Positions 10,259 through 18,737 of a DNA stretch of 64,000 nt are shown in pieces. The translations under genes were made by a program, and so were the position numbers. The notes under the pieces are model-generated. The model saw only the letters and a list, made by a program, of their open reading frames with translations, did no database searches and was not told the DNA's origin. Every line of letters begins with the position of its first letter. Position 1 is the first letter of the stretch. Source of the stretch: Limnohabitans sp. Rim11. Lineage in GTDB: Bacteria > Pseudomonadota > Gammaproteobacteria > Burkholderiales > Burkholderiaceae_C. The stretch spans positions 380,001 to 444,000 of the forward strand of contig NZ_CXOM01000002.1 in NCBI RefSeq assembly GCF_001269365.1, in the 5' to 3' direction.

Positions 10259-10295
10259 ACGGCACCTAAGTAACGGCACCTGAGTAACGCGGCAC
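10258..10295. repeat. Tandem 14-bp repeat between fur and hprK
   Basis: Two consecutive copies of AACGGCACCT(A/G)AGT plus a degenerate third partial copy fill most of the gap between the convergent genes fur and hprK. The first copy starts on the last base of the fur stop codon. No hairpin with a T tract is present here, so it is not an obvious terminator. It looks like a recent duplication. Confidence 0.6.
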
Positions 10296-10305
10296 TTTGT
10301 TGGGC

Positions 10306-11250
10306 TCAGTTGCCCATGGCCAAACGCTGGCGTTGCATGAAGTCTTGGTAAGTGTCAATGCCGCGCATTTGCAAAATGGTGTTGCGAACCGCAGCCTCTA
10401 CCAACACAGCAATGTTGCGGCCAGCCACCACCTGAATGACCACCTTGAGTACGGGAATGCCCAGCACATCCTGCATCAGGGGCTCACTCGGAATTCGCTC
10501 GTAATCGCGCTCAAAGTTTTCGCGTCTGACCAAATGCACAATGAGTTTCAGGCGCATTTTGCGGCGTACCGCGGTTTCTCCAAAAATGGCCCGAATGTCC
10601 AACAAGCCAATGCCGCGCACCTCCAGCAAGTTTTGTAAGAGCTCGGGGCAGCGCGCCTCAATGGTGGTTTGGTTGATGCGGAATAAATCGACGGCATCGT
10701 CTGCCACCAAGCCGTTGCCCCGCGAAATCAATTCGAGGCCCAACTCGCTTTTTCCCAGGCCAGATTCACCCGTGATCAAGACGCCCAAGCCCAAAATGTC
10801 CATGAACACACCGTGCATGGTGGTGCGGTCGGCAAAGTGTTTTGACAGATAGGCACGCAACACATCGATCACGAAAGCCGAAGACTCAGGTGTCGCAAAC
10901 ATGGGGATCTGGGCACGTTCACAAACCCTCAACAATGCCTCAGGCGCGGTTTGTCCGTCGGCCAAGACCAAGACTGGCGGCTCCAAAGTCACGATCCGTG
11001 AGACCCGGCGCACGCAGTCTTCTTCGTTGCCGCGAACCAAATAGGCCACTTCGCGTTCGCCCAAAATTTGAACGCGGTAAGGGTGGATGTAATTCAAATA
11101 GCCCACCAAATCGGCGCCAGACCTAGCGGCGCGAACGGCGACTTCGTCAAACCGGCGCTCTGAGGCGCCAAGGCCCGCGATCCACTGCCACTTGAGTTTG
11201 CCTCGGTGGTCTTCAAACAGTGCGTCGGCACTGACGGCGGTAGGCTTCAT
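10306..11250 (-). CDS. hprK: HPr kinase/phosphorylase
   Basis: A 314-residue bifunctional enzyme that phosphorylates and dephosphorylates a serine of HPr. The C-terminal catalytic domain has the P-loop GESGLGKS (161-168), His146 just before it, and the HprK signature [19 protein letters not shown]. The N-terminal domain (1-130) is the HprK_N fold. A TGAGGTTGCG stretch precedes the ATG and can serve as ribosome site. In betaproteobacteria this kinase belongs to an incomplete regulatory PTS with no sugar permease; the gene follows ptsN by about 35 bases, which supports a regulatory role. HPr itself is not in the window. Confidence 0.96.
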   Translation of the reverse strand: MKPTAVSADALFEDHRGKLKWQWIAGLGASERRFDEVAVRAARSGADLVGYLNYIHPYRVQILGEREVAYLVRGNEEDCVRRVSRIVTLEPPVLVLADGQTAPEALLRVCERAQIPMFATPESSAFVIDVLRAYLSKHFADRTTMHGVFMDILGLGVLITGESGLGKSELGLELISRGNGLVADDAVDLFRINQTTIEARCPELLQNLLEVRGIGLLDIRAIFGETAVRRKMRLKLIVHLVRRENFERDYERIPSEPLMQDVLGIPVLKVVIQVVAGRNIAVLVEAAVRNTILQMRGIDTYQDFMQRQRLAMGN

Positions 11251-11286
11251 CGCAACCTCAACTTGTTGATAGGCTAATGCGGGGGG

Positions 11287-11748
11287 TCAGTTTGCAGGGG
11301 CCCAGTGGGCAATGAGCGCATGCAGGCTTTGGGCCGTGGGGCTCACCAGCATGCCATCGCGCACGGAAGCATTGCTGAGCAGCTCGGCAATTTCAGACAG
11401 AATTTCTAAGTGTTTTTGGGTGGCCGCCTCGGGCACCAACAAAAAGATCAAAATTTTGACGGGCTGCTCGTCGGGCGCATCAAAGCCAATGCTTTGCGCC
11501 AGCTGAAAAACAGCGGCCATGGGCGACTTGAGGCCCTTGATGCGGCCATGGGGAATGGCCACGCCGTGGCCCAAACCGGTCGAGCCCAAACGCTCTCGCG
11601 CAAACAAGCTGTCTGTGACCAGCGCCCTAGAAAGACCGTGCAAATTCTCAAACAACAAGCCCGCCTCTTCAAAAGCGCGCTTCTTGCTGGTGGCGTCAAC
11701 GCCCACCAGAACTTGTTCAACGGGAAGGATGTTTGCAAGTCTGTTCAT
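11287..11748 (-). CDS. ptsN: Nitrogen-regulatory PTS protein EIIA-Ntr
   Basis: A 153-residue EIIA protein of the mannitol/fructose fold that accepts phosphate from NPr/HPr and regulates potassium uptake, nitrogen and envelope stress functions. The phosphorylated histidine is His67 in GHGVAIPHGRIKG. Length is standard. A terminator lies between hpf and this gene, so it probably has its own promoter: CATAAT is found 12 bases before the ATG on the minus strand, giving a very short leader. It sits between hpf and hprK, the usual rpoN-hpf-ptsN-hprK order, although rpoN is not present upstream here. Confidence 0.95.
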   Translation of the reverse strand: MNRLANILPVEQVLVGVDATSKKRAFEEAGLLFENLHGLSRALVTDSLFARERLGSTGLGHGVAIPHGRIKGLKSPMAAVFQLAQSIGFDAPDEQPVKILIFLLVPEAATQKHLEILSEIAELLSNASVRDGMLVSPTAQSLHALIAHWAPAN

Positions 11749-11790
11749 ATCGAGGGCGGATTATGCACCCATGTTAGGGGCAACCCCAAT

Positions 11791-11815
11791 AAAAAAACCG
11801 CACCCTAGGGTGCGG
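11791..11815 (-). terminator. Rho-independent terminator after hpf
   Basis: On the minus strand a perfect GC-rich palindrome (CCGCACCCTAGGGTGCGG, 11798-11815) is followed at once by seven T residues. This is a strong intrinsic terminator placed about 35 bases after the hpf stop, so hpf is largely uncoupled from ptsN. Confidence 0.88.
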
Positions 11816-11849
11816 CTGTCTTCTTTGTTACAAAAAGGAATGCTTTACT

Positions 11850-12179
11850 TCACATCATGCGCTTGGGCGCGATGTGGTGATGGTCAGTGATGCGGTTTTT
11901 GTGCTTCACCACTTGGCGGTCCAATTTGTCGACCAGATCGTCCACGGCGGCATACAAATCTTCGTGGGCACTTTCCGCAAACAGGTCGTTTCCTTTGACA
12001 TGGATATTGCACTCTGCGCGTTGGCGCTTTTCTTTCTCTTTTTGCTTTTCAACCGTGAGCAAAACTTTCACATCCACCACCTGATCAAAATGTCGAGTGA
12101 TTCGGTCTAACTTGCCTGTGACGTAGCTTCTGAGGGCTGGCGTGACTTCGAGGTGGTGACCACTGATTGTCAAATTCAT
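11850..12179 (-). CDS. hpf: Short-form ribosome hibernation promoting factor
   Basis: A 109-residue protein of the HPF/YfiA family that binds in the 30S A/P-site region and dimerises or silences ribosomes in stationary phase. The start is the ATG giving [20 protein letters not shown], preceded by a perfect AGGAGG; the longer open frame would add 11 residues that look like leader. Conserved features are the beta-sheet residues [20 protein letters not shown] and the ending [23 protein letters not shown]. The C-terminal dimerisation domain of long HPF is absent. In many proteobacteria rpoN precedes hpf; here an MFS gene does. Confidence 0.95.
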   Translation of the reverse strand: MNLTISGHHLEVTPALRSYVTGKLDRITRHFDQVVDVKVLLTVEKQKEKEKRQRAECNIHVKGNDLFAESAHEDLYAAVDDLVDKLDRQVVKHKNRITDHHHIAPKRMM

Positions 12180-12185
12180 AAAAAG

Positions 12186-12191
12186 CCTCCT
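12186..12191 (-). promoter_or_regulatory. Consensus Shine-Dalgarno of hpf
   Basis: AGGAGG on the minus strand, six bases before the hpf ATG. It decides the hpf start and stands out in a region where many genes lack any ribosome site. Confidence 0.85.
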
Positions 12192-12209
12192 GATGTACTC
12201 TCGGTTAAA

Positions 12210-12236
12210 CAACCACCCCTTTTGGGGGATGGGTTG
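12210..12236 (-). terminator. Hairpin in the hpf leader / end of the MFS transcript
   Basis: The minus strand can form CAACC...GGTTG enclosing CCCC-AAAA-GGGG, followed by TTTAACC. The short T run makes it a weak intrinsic terminator for the upstream MFS gene, or a structured part of the hpf 5' leader about 30 bases before the start codon. Confidence 0.5.
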
Positions 12237-12353
12237 AATCCACTATGCGCCTGGCCTCGCGTAAAAGCAAGCCAAGCTGCATAAACCCTCTGAAATCATC
12301 AAGTAGTCCGCTTTTTTAAGAGAAAAGCTGATAAATTCCCATCCTGAAGCACT

Positions 12354-13583
12354 TCAAGAAGCTGGGTTAGCCCCATGAAGTCTGAGTTTGGAAGCCATGA
12401 CAAAGCTCAACAAACTGGCACTGCCGCCGATGAGCGCAGCCGCCCAGTAATAGGTCAGGTTACCCGCGCCATCTCTGCCCAATATTTGTCCCCCCACCAT
12501 CGCCGCCAAACCCATCGACAAGGATTGAACCGCTGAATTCAGGGTCATGAAGCTGCCACGTCGGCGTGGATCGGCAGAGGCGCCAATGAGCGCCATGCCA
12601 GGAATCATGCGCCCACTCATGACCACGAACAACACCGATGAAATGACCAGGACGGCCCATTGAGGCAAGCCCGCAGACAAGGTCATGGCCAGCAGGGGCA
12701 GCGGCATCAGCAGCGCCAAACGGCGAAAGGCATGGGCCTTTCCTGCACGGTCTGACCAAAGGCCAATCAAGCGCGCAGAAATGAGGGTGGCGACACCACC
12801 AAACAAATACACATAGGGAATGTCTTCGGTTTTAAAGCCCGCATTGTCTTGCAAATAAATCGTGATGTAAGGCACCACCACAAAGCCAGCAAAAACCATG
12901 CTGACCGACATGGCAAATGCTCTGAGGTGGTTGGGATCGACCAGCACCGAGCGCAAATTGGCGAACAAACCCACCGCCGCATCTCCTGCCGCCTGGACTT
13001 GCAAATGGCCCTTGAGGCTGGGCAAGGTATTGAAGGCAACGACCACCAAGAAGGCGACCATGCCAGCGATGGCCAAAAACGGCGCATGCCAATTGAAATG
13101 CGAGACCAGGAAAAGCGCCAAGGGCACACCCGCCACCGTGGCAACAGAGAAAGAGGTCATGACCACACTCATGGCCCGGCCACGTCTGTCAAATGGAATG
13201 ACTTCGGCCACGATGGTCTGGGAGATGGCCATCAAAACGCCGCCAAAAAAACCGGAGGCGATGCGGGCCACGATCAGCCAAGCATAGGAAGGCGCCAAGC
13301 TACAGGCCAAGGCCGCTGCACCAAACAAGGGGTACAAAGTCAGCATCATGCGCTTGCGGCCAAAGCGGTCGATGTAAGTGGCGGCCAGCAAGCCAGAAAG
13401 GCCGGCCGAGAAGGTATAGGCCGACACCAAAAATCCAAACTCCCCTGCAGAAATACTGAAGAGTTGGGTGAGTTGTGGGCCCAGCGGCATCATGATCATG
13501 AAATCAAGCACACTGGTAAATTGGATGCCGGCCAAAGTGAACAGCAGCCAGCGTTCGCGCTTGGGCGACAAATGAGTGGTCAT
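12354..13583 (-). CDS. MFS transporter, DHA1-type exporter
   Basis: A 409-residue protein with twelve predicted membrane helices. The loop after helix 2 reads IDRFGRKRMM, the DRxGRR-type motif A of the major facilitator superfamily, and a long helix pair follows with SGFFGGVLMAISQTIVAEVIP. It is in the AraJ/PbuE-like drug/H+ antiporter group (DHA1), so export of an organic compound or sugar is likely, with unknown substrate. AGGA lies about ten bases before the ATG. It is divergent from corA and reads toward hpf, where rpoN would be expected in relatives; the neighbours give no clue to substrate. Confidence 0.85.
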   Translation of the reverse strand: MTTHLSPKRERWLLFTLAGIQFTSVLDFMIMMPLGPQLTQLFSISAGEFGFLVSAYTFSAGLSGLLAATYIDRFGRKRMMLTLYPLFGAAALACSLAPSYAWLIVARIASGFFGGVLMAISQTIVAEVIPFDRRGRAMSVVMTSFSVATVAGVPLALFLVSHFNWHAPFLAIAGMVAFLVVVAFNTLPSLKGHLQVQAAGDAAVGLFANLRSVLVDPNHLRAFAMSVSMVFAGFVVVPYITIYLQDNAGFKTEDIPYVYLFGGVATLISARLIGLWSDRAGKAHAFRRLALLMPLPLLAMTLSAGLPQWAVLVISSVLFVVMSGRMIPGMALIGASADPRRRGSFMTLNSAVQSLSMGLAAMVGGQILGRDGAGNLTYYWAAALIGGSASLLSFVMASKLRLHGANPAS

Positions 13584-13690
13584 AAATGGTTTTCCTGAAC
13601 CACTGACTCTATCATTCGCGCCATCACCTTGATGACTTCATGCAAGAAGTCCCTCTAGACGGTAGATACCGCACAGCGCCGATTCGGTGC

Positions 13691-13883
13691 CATAATCCGA
13701 CCCATCATTATTTTGGAGTTTGCTCCGTGGAAAGCCACCCTAGTTGGTAGCTTTCGAATGAGATGGTCTCTTTGCTACACACCCTGCTGTAGCCATGCCA
13801 GTCGTTCGAAAGCTGCTTGCCCCCATTGCCGCCTTATCGAACACTTGGCCCCCCGAATTATTTGGGGCTGAAGGAGATCTGCC
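13691..13883 (+). promoter_or_regulatory. Structured 5' leader of corA, candidate regulatory RNA
   Basis: The 300-base gap between the MFS gene and corA holds no gene but much symmetry. After a CATAAT -10-like hexamer (13691-13696) come two adjacent hairpins, GGAG-TTTG-CTCC (13715-13726) and GTGG-AAAG-CCAC (13727-13738). A 10-bp stem (13749-13758 with 13805-13814) then encloses GAGA-TGG-TCTC (13760-13770) and GCTACA/TGTAGC (13774-13793), forming a three-way junction. GTAGC at 13747-13751 can pair instead with GCTAC at 13774-13778, a possible switch. A last stem GCCCC/GGGGC (13848-13868) ends next to the AAGGAG ribosome site. It does not match the M-box or mgtA leaders as I remember them. Further upstream, GCGCCG/CGGTGC (13676-13690) forms an inverted repeat by the -10. 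Confidence 0.6.
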
Positions 13884-14870
13884 ATGCTCAACATCTTTAC
13901 ATTGGCCAACGGCCGACTCGTCCAGGAAGAGATTGAATCTCTGGAAGAGCTGTCTAAGTTCCAGCCTATTTGGGTGGACCTTGAATCGCCCACCTTGGAC
14001 GAAAAACGCTGGATCAAACAATACTACGGCCTGTCCATTCCAGAAGATGCGATGGACGAGGACATCGAGGAATCTGCGCGCTTTTACGAAGAAGACAATG
14101 GCGAGTTGCACATTCGCTCAGACTTCTTGATTGCCGACGAAGACGAGCCGCGGACGGTTCGCTGTGCTTTCATCTTGAACCAACACAATGCCGACTTACG
14201 CAGCCGCGGTGTGTTGTTCTCCATTCACGACGAAGACGTGCCCGTGTTTCGTTTGCTGCGCTTGCGCGCACGCCGTGCCCCCGGCCTTCTGGAAGACGCC
14301 AAAGAAGTTTTGTTGAAGTTGTTTGATGCCGACGCCGAGTACTCTGCCGACACCTTGGAAAACATTTACGACAAGTTAGAAACGGCTGGCAAGCTGGTGC
14401 TGTCAGGCGACGTGACCGACGCCATGGCCGGTGAAGTGCTTGGCGCCATTGCGCGCCAAGAAGACTTGAACGGCCGCATTCGCCGCAACGTGATGGACAC
14501 CCGCCGCGCGGTGAGCTTCATGATGCGCAGCAAGATGCTGAATGCCGAGCAGTTTGAGGAAGCGCGACAAATTTTGCGCGACATTGACTCGCTCGACTCA
14601 CACACCGAGTTCTTGTTTGAAAAGATCAACTTCTTGATGGACGCCACCGTCGGTTTCATCAACATCAACCAGAACAAGATCATCAAGATCTTCTCGGTGG
14701 CCAGTGTGGCATTGTTGCCGCCCACGCTCATTGCCAGCTTGTACGGCATGAACTTTCAGTACATGCCCGAGTTGTCGCAAACTTGGGGCTATCCGTATGC
14801 ACTGTGCCTGATGGTGGCAAGTGCAGTGGTGCCGATGTGGTATTTCCGCAGGCGCGGTTGGTTGAAGTAA
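13884..14870 (+). CDS. corA: CorA-family magnesium/cobalt channel
   Basis: A 328-residue inner-membrane divalent cation channel. The N-terminal cytoplasmic domain is acidic (many Asp/Glu in 1-90); the C-terminus has two membrane helices, with the selectivity motif GMN at 288-290 in YGMNFQYMPEL and a basic tail FRRRGWLK, typical of CorA. Length fits the family. AAGGAG lies 7 bases before the ATG, a good ribosome site. The gene stands alone, divergent from the MFS gene and convergent with mtnN, behind a structured leader that may control its expression. Confidence 0.96.
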   Translation: MLNIFTLANGRLVQEEIESLEELSKFQPIWVDLESPTLDEKRWIKQYYGLSIPEDAMDEDIEESARFYEEDNGELHIRSDFLIADEDEPRTVRCAFILNQHNADLRSRGVLFSIHDEDVPVFRLLRLRARRAPGLLEDAKEVLLKLFDADAEYSADTLENIYDKLETAGKLVLSGDVTDAMAGEVLGAIARQEDLNGRIRRNVMDTRRAVSFMMRSKMLNAEQFEEARQILRDIDSLDSHTEFLFEKINFLMDATVGFININQNKIIKIFSVASVALLPPTLIASLYGMNFQYMPELSQTWGYPYALCLMVASAVVPMWYFRRRGWLK

Positions 14871-14909
14871 AAGCTTTGAAGCGCTTCAACCAGAGGCGCT
14901 TCAAGCTTT
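14871..14909. terminator. Large hairpin between corA and mtnN
   Basis: AAGCTTTGAAGCGC pairs with GCGCTTCAAGCTT with a single bulged base, forming a 13-bp stem just past the corA stop. It overlaps the last codons of the convergent mtnN. No long T tract follows in either direction, so it may be a weak terminator or a 3' stabilising structure. Confidence 0.6.
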
Positions 14910-15629
14910 GGGCAGGCGCCTCAAAAACTCAGACACAATCGCCGCGCTATAAGGACTGGCCACGTCTTTCACAAACTGCGTGAAGTCGGTGTGCGCATCG
15001 TCGTCAGCACGGTCGGACAAGGTTCGCACCACCGCCAAAGGCATGCCATACGCATGGCACACCTGCGCCAGCGCGGCACCTTCCATCTCAACGGCCAAAG
15101 CATCTGAAATGTCTTTTTGCAAGCGCTGGCTTTCAGATGCGCTGGACACAAATTGATCGCCGCTGATGATGAGGCCGGAATGCACTTGGACTTGAGGCAA
15201 GGCTTGTTGGGCACTTTCAATCAAACACTGCGTCATGTCCTTATCGGCTTCAAAACGTGCACGGCCCAGCAAGGGCACTTCGTACTGAGGGAACAAAGGC
15301 GAAGCGTCCATGTCGTGCTGCAGCAGCGCTGCACCGACCACCACATCACCAATCTTGACGTGGCGCGCTAAGCCGCCTGCTACACCCGTGAACAAGATTT
15401 TTTGGACTTGATACTTTTCAATGAGGACCGTGGCTGTGATAGCGGCGGCCACTTTGCCAATGCCAGACAACACCGCCACCACTGAATGGCCATGGAGATG
15501 GCCGTGCCAAAAATGGCGGCCTGCCACTGTTTCGCAATTGGCATCTTGCATGAGTGCCAGAACAGCGGACAACTCTTCTTGCATTGCCCCCATCAGGGCA
15601 ATGCTTGGCGCGCGATCACTTAGGTGCAT
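14901..15629 (-). CDS. mtnN: 5'-methylthioadenosine/S-adenosylhomocysteine nucleosidase
   Basis: A 242-residue hydrolase that splits methylthioadenosine and S-adenosylhomocysteine into adenine and the thio-ribose, recycling SAM by-products. The family core is seen in SIALMGAMQEELSAVL, LFTGVAGGL, and the active-site region VEMEGAALAQVC followed by RTLSDRADDDAH with the catalytic Asp. The start is the ATG; a GTG lies one codon upstream. The first 14 bases overlap the 3' end of fadD, so the two genes are translationally coupled. Length is close to E. coli MtnN (232). Confidence 0.95.
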   Translation of the reverse strand: MHLSDRAPSIALMGAMQEELSAVLALMQDANCETVAGRHFWHGHLHGHSVVAVLSGIGKVAAAITATVLIEKYQVQKILFTGVAGGLARHVKIGDVVVGAALLQHDMDASPLFPQYEVPLLGRARFEADKDMTQCLIESAQQALPQVQVHSGLIISGDQFVSSASESQRLQKDISDALAVEMEGAALAQVCHAYGMPLAVVRTLSDRADDDAHTDFTQFVKDVASPYSAAIVSEFLRRLPKA

Positions 15630-17301
15630 CACGCAATTCGCGGCGCAAGATTTTGCCTACCGCAGTTTTCGGGAGTTCTGTTTTGAACTCAATGAGCTTG
15701 GGTTGTTTGTAGCCTGTCATGTTGGCGCGGCAATACTCTCGCACTGCGCTCTCTGTCAGTGAAGGGTCTTTTTTGACAATGACCAACTTGACAGCTTCGC
15801 CTGTTTTTTCGTCAGGCACACCCACCGCTGCGCACTCTAAAACGCCTGGGCACAAGGAAACTGTTTCTTCGACATCGTTGGGGTAGACGTTGAAGCCACT
15901 GACTAGGATCATGTCTTTCTTGCGATCGACAATTTTGAAAAAACCTCTCGCATCGCGAATGCCAATGTCACCTGATTTGAAATACCCATCGGGTGTCATG
16001 CAACGAGCCGTTTCATCAGGGCGCTGCCAATAGCCCGCCATGACTTGTGGTCCCTTGATGGCAATTTCGCCAGGCTGACCCAACTCGGTCACTTCATTGC
16101 CCTCATCGTCTAGTAACTTCATGGAAGTACTGGGCAAAGGAACACCAATGGTGCCTGTAAATTGCGTACTGGTGGTGGGGTTGCAACTGGCCGACGGACT
16201 GGTCTCGGACAATCCATAACCTTCGCAAATAGGACAGCCGGTTTTTTGCAACCACAAGGCGGCCACTGCGCTGGTCACCGCCATGCCGCCACCCACCGAC
16301 ACCTTGAGGTTTTTCCAATTGACTTTGTCAAAGTCAGGGTGATTGGCCAAACCGTTGAACAAGGTATTGACTGCAGGAAAACTGTGAAAGGTTTGTTTGG
16401 ATAACTCTTTCAACACCGCTGGCAAATCGCGTGGGTTGGGAATCAAAATGTTTTTGCCGCCTGTGCGCAGGCCCAACATCATGTTCACAGTAAATGCAAA
16501 GATGTGATACAGCGGCAAAGCGCACACCGACGTGGGTTGCTCGTTGGCTGGCACCCGTTTCATGACGGGATCGTTCCAAGCTTCTGATTGCAACAAATTG
16601 GCGATCACATTGCGATGCAAAAGCACGGCACCCTTGGACACACCTGTGGTGCCACCTGTGTATTGCAAGACAGCAATGTCGTCGCTGTTCACAACGGGTT
16701 TGACAAACTTGACGCGTTGGCCGCGACGGAGGGCTTGATTGAACTTCACAGCGCCAGGCAAGAAAAATTCGGGCACCAAATTCTTGAAATTGCGAACCAC
16801 GAAGTTGACCACAGCGCCCTTGGGCATGCTGAGCATGTCACCCATGGCGCACAGCACCACGTGCTTCACTTGGGTTTGTGCCATGCACTTTTGCAGTGTG
16901 ATGGCAAAGTTTTCAATGATGACAATGGCTTTGGCACCAGAGTCTTTGAGTTGGTGTTCAAGTTCGCGCGGTGTGTAAAGCGGATTGACATTGACGACGA
17001 CCAAACCGGCACGCAAGATAGCAGCCACAGCAACCGGGTACTGCGGCACGTTGGGCATCATGATGGCAACGCGGTCGCCCTTCTCTAAGCCCAGTGATTG
17101 GAGGTACGCAGCAAAGGCTTGGCTTTTGGCATCGGTTTCTTGGTAACCGATGTTTTGGCCCATGAAACTGTAAGCTGTTCGGTCAGCGTATTTGGAGAAA
17201 CTTTCCTCCATCAAACTGACCAAAGAGTCGTACTGTGATGAATCTATTTCAGCAGGCACACCCTCCGGGTAGCTGCTTAGCCAAATGCGCGTTTCGGTCA
17301 T
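15616..17301 (-). CDS. fadD: Long-chain fatty acid-CoA ligase
   Basis: A 561-residue acyl-AMP-forming ligase that activates long-chain fatty acids for beta-oxidation and lipid synthesis. The AMP-binding P-loop is YTGGTTGVSKGA, followed by GYGLSETSP, the SGDIGIRD and IVDRKKDMILVSGFNVYP blocks (the FACS signature) and a C-terminal lysine in KTAVGKILRRELR. Length is equal to E. coli FadD. The gene leads a two-gene unit with mtnN. The upstream region is divergent from the NUDIX gene. I see no FadR-like palindrome, but I cannot exclude one. Confidence 0.95.
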   Translation of the reverse strand: MTETRIWLSSYPEGVPAEIDSSQYDSLVSLMEESFSKYADRTAYSFMGQNIGYQETDAKSQAFAAYLQSLGLEKGDRVAIMMPNVPQYPVAVAAILRAGLVVVNVNPLYTPRELEHQLKDSGAKAIVIIENFAITLQKCMAQTQVKHVVLCAMGDMLSMPKGAVVNFVVRNFKNLVPEFFLPGAVKFNQALRRGQRVKFVKPVVNSDDIAVLQYTGGTTGVSKGAVLLHRNVIANLLQSEAWNDPVMKRVPANEQPTSVCALPLYHIFAFTVNMMLGLRTGGKNILIPNPRDLPAVLKELSKQTFHSFPAVNTLFNGLANHPDFDKVNWKNLKVSVGGGMAVTSAVAALWLQKTGCPICEGYGLSETSPSASCNPTTSTQFTGTIGVPLPSTSMKLLDDEGNEVTELGQPGEIAIKGPQVMAGYWQRPDETARCMTPDGYFKSGDIGIRDARGFFKIVDRKKDMILVSGFNVYPNDVEETVSLCPGVLECAAVGVPDEKTGEAVKLVIVKKDPSLTESAVREYCRANMTGYKQPKLIEFKTELPKTAVGKILRRELRDAPK

Positions 17302-17432
17302 TCTTCACTGCCCCCTGTGCTTGAAAACTTACAATCCTTACAATGTTTGCTATTGTGCTGTATAAACCTTTAGTTCTGTATGGCTTGCTAGATTTATCAA
17401 AGTCGATGAAACCTATTTTTGTATTCTGAAAT

Positions 17433-17924
17433 ATGAGTGATCGTTGGAGTCCCAGTGTCACGGTAGCCGCCATTGTCGAAAAAGACGGCCGCTACCTGCT
17501 GATTGAAGAACATACCCAAGAAGGCCTGCGCCTTAACAACCCTGCTGGCCACCTCGACCCGGGAGAGTCACTCATTGAAGCTTGCGCGCGTGAATGCCTA
17601 GAAGAAACGGCACACCCGTTTCAGCCCCAACATTTGGTCGGCGTTTACCAATCCAGATTTCACCGGGAAGCCAAAAATGGCCTTGCCGCAGAAGAAATCA
17701 CGTATCTCCGTTTTGCCTTTTCGGGGCCCGTTTCAAATCAGATTGAAGATCAAGCCCTAGACCAAGGCATCGTGCGCGTTTTGTGGCTCAGCTTAGAAGA
17801 AGTGCGGGCCTGCGCTGAAAGGCACCGCAGCCCCCTGGTTTTGCAATGCATTGAAGACCACGCCAAAGGCCAGCGCTTTCCAATGGACCTCATTCACACC
17901 GATTTGTCTGTTTGGAAGATTTAA
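17433..17924 (+). CDS. NUDIX hydrolase, NudJ-like
   Basis: A 163-residue phosphohydrolase of nucleoside di/triphosphates or thiamine pyrophosphate-like compounds. The NUDIX box reads GHLDPGESLIEACARECLEE, with the REUxEE metal-binding glutamates, then TA instead of the usual TG. The surrounding pattern SVTVAAIVEKDGRYLLIEE and the VLWLSLEEV ending are typical of NudJ/YmfB, which cleaves HMP-PP and ThPP; this gene is often found next to mnmA in proteobacteria, and mnmA is 800 bases away. There is no clear ribosome site. A TATTCT hexamer lies 5 bases before the ATG. Confidence 0.88.
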   Translation: MSDRWSPSVTVAAIVEKDGRYLLIEEHTQEGLRLNNPAGHLDPGESLIEACARECLEETAHPFQPQHLVGVYQSRFHREAKNGLAAEEITYLRFAFSGPVSNQIEDQALDQGIVRVLWLSLEEVRACAERHRSPLVLQCIEDHAKGQRFPMDLIHTDLSVWKI

Positions 17925-17945
17925 GCTTGGCCAGTCGGGTTTGAC

Positions 17946-18692
17946 TCAAGGCTGGGTACTGACCTTTTCGCCTGCAGCCACTTGGTCTAACTTGGCCTGT
18001 TCGGCCAATACTTTGGCCACATAGCCTGTGTCGCTTTGCAGGGCATCACCGCCCAAATAAAAGAGCAAGCCTTCTTCAATGCCACCCTTGAGCTTGATGT
18101 ACTCGTGCAGCACTTTGGTGCCGACGCGTAAATTGGTCAATGGGTCAAAGGCCGCCAACCTGCCACCGTACTTTTCATATTTTTGAATGTGAATGTCGGT
18201 CATCACTTGCATCAAGCCTTGCGCGCCTGCTGGGCTTTGGACGTAGGGATGAAAACTCGATTCGATGGCCAAGACGGCCAAAATCAAATGCGGCTTGATT
18301 TTGGTCGACTCTGACAAGACATAGGCCTCAGACACCAAAGCGGCAATGGGCTCCGGCGCTACCCTGTATTTGGTCGCCAGCCATGCGGCCACAGCGGCTT
18401 GTTTGCGCGGAATGTCTTTGAGGTCGGTGGCGGTGGCCCGGTCGGCGGTATTTTGGGGCTCCCACCACAAGCTGAACTGGCGACTGCGCAGCCACTCATA
18501 GACCGTCGATTCGGTTTGTGCCAATACATCGGGGCGGAGCACCGCAAGGCCCAAGGACAGCACCACGACCAAGCCCAACATGGCCAAACCACTGTGGGTC
18601 AAGGTGAACACGCCCCTGCCGACATCCCGCAAAAAATTGAGGATGGCGGCTTGAACTTTGGCCAAGGCGGACGAGTTTGAATCGGGCAACAT
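17946..18692 (-). CDS. Membrane-anchored lytic transglycosylase (SLT domain)
   Basis: A 248-residue protein with one membrane helix near the N-terminus (about 35-54), then a periplasmic domain of the SLT/Slt70 lysozyme-like fold. The motif [20 protein letters not shown] (about 144-163) contains the catalytic Glu and the S-x-x-G-A-x-G-L-M-Q signature, and [18 protein letters not shown] is the third block. Such enzymes cleave the MurNAc-GlcNAc bond and form 1,6-anhydromuropeptides. It is convergent with the NUDIX gene and divergent from mnmA, with only 45 bases between the two starts. A TATACT hexamer lies 10 bases before its ATG. Confidence 0.88.
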   Translation of the reverse strand: MLPDSNSSALAKVQAAILNFLRDVGRGVFTLTHSGLAMLGLVVVLSLGLAVLRPDVLAQTESTVYEWLRSRQFSLWWEPQNTADRATATDLKDIPRKQAAVAAWLATKYRVAPEPIAALVSEAYVLSESTKIKPHLILAVLAIESSFHPYVQSPAGAQGLMQVMTDIHIQKYEKYGGRLAAFDPLTNLRVGTKVLHEYIKLKGGIEEGLLFYLGGDALQSDTGYVAKVLAEQAKLDQVAAGEKVSTQP

Positions 18693-18737
18693 GATGCTTG
18701 CAAGTATAGATATTTAGTTCAAGGGATAATTGGGCTT
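18693..18737. promoter_or_regulatory. 45-bp divergent promoter region, lytic transglycosylase / mnmA
   Basis: The whole intergenic stretch contains a TATACT hexamer on the minus strand (18703-18708, 10 bases before the transglycosylase ATG) and GATAAT on the plus strand (18725-18730, 7 bases before the mnmA ATG). Neither start has a Shine-Dalgarno sequence, so both transcripts should start at or within a few bases of the start codon. No good -35 is seen for either. Confidence 0.55.

Noticed and set aside
12849-13598. 249-codon plus-strand frame antisense to the MFS gene
   Set aside because: It is rich in His, Gln and Arg as expected for the antisense of membrane helices; no family resemblance.
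13747-13817. The corA leader stem contains GTTCGAA and clover-like hairpins reminiscent of a tRNA
   Set aside because: There is no acceptor stem or CCA end, the second hairpin has an eight-base loop with no valid anticodon stem, and the region reads directly into the corA ribosome site. It is a structured leader, not a tRNA.
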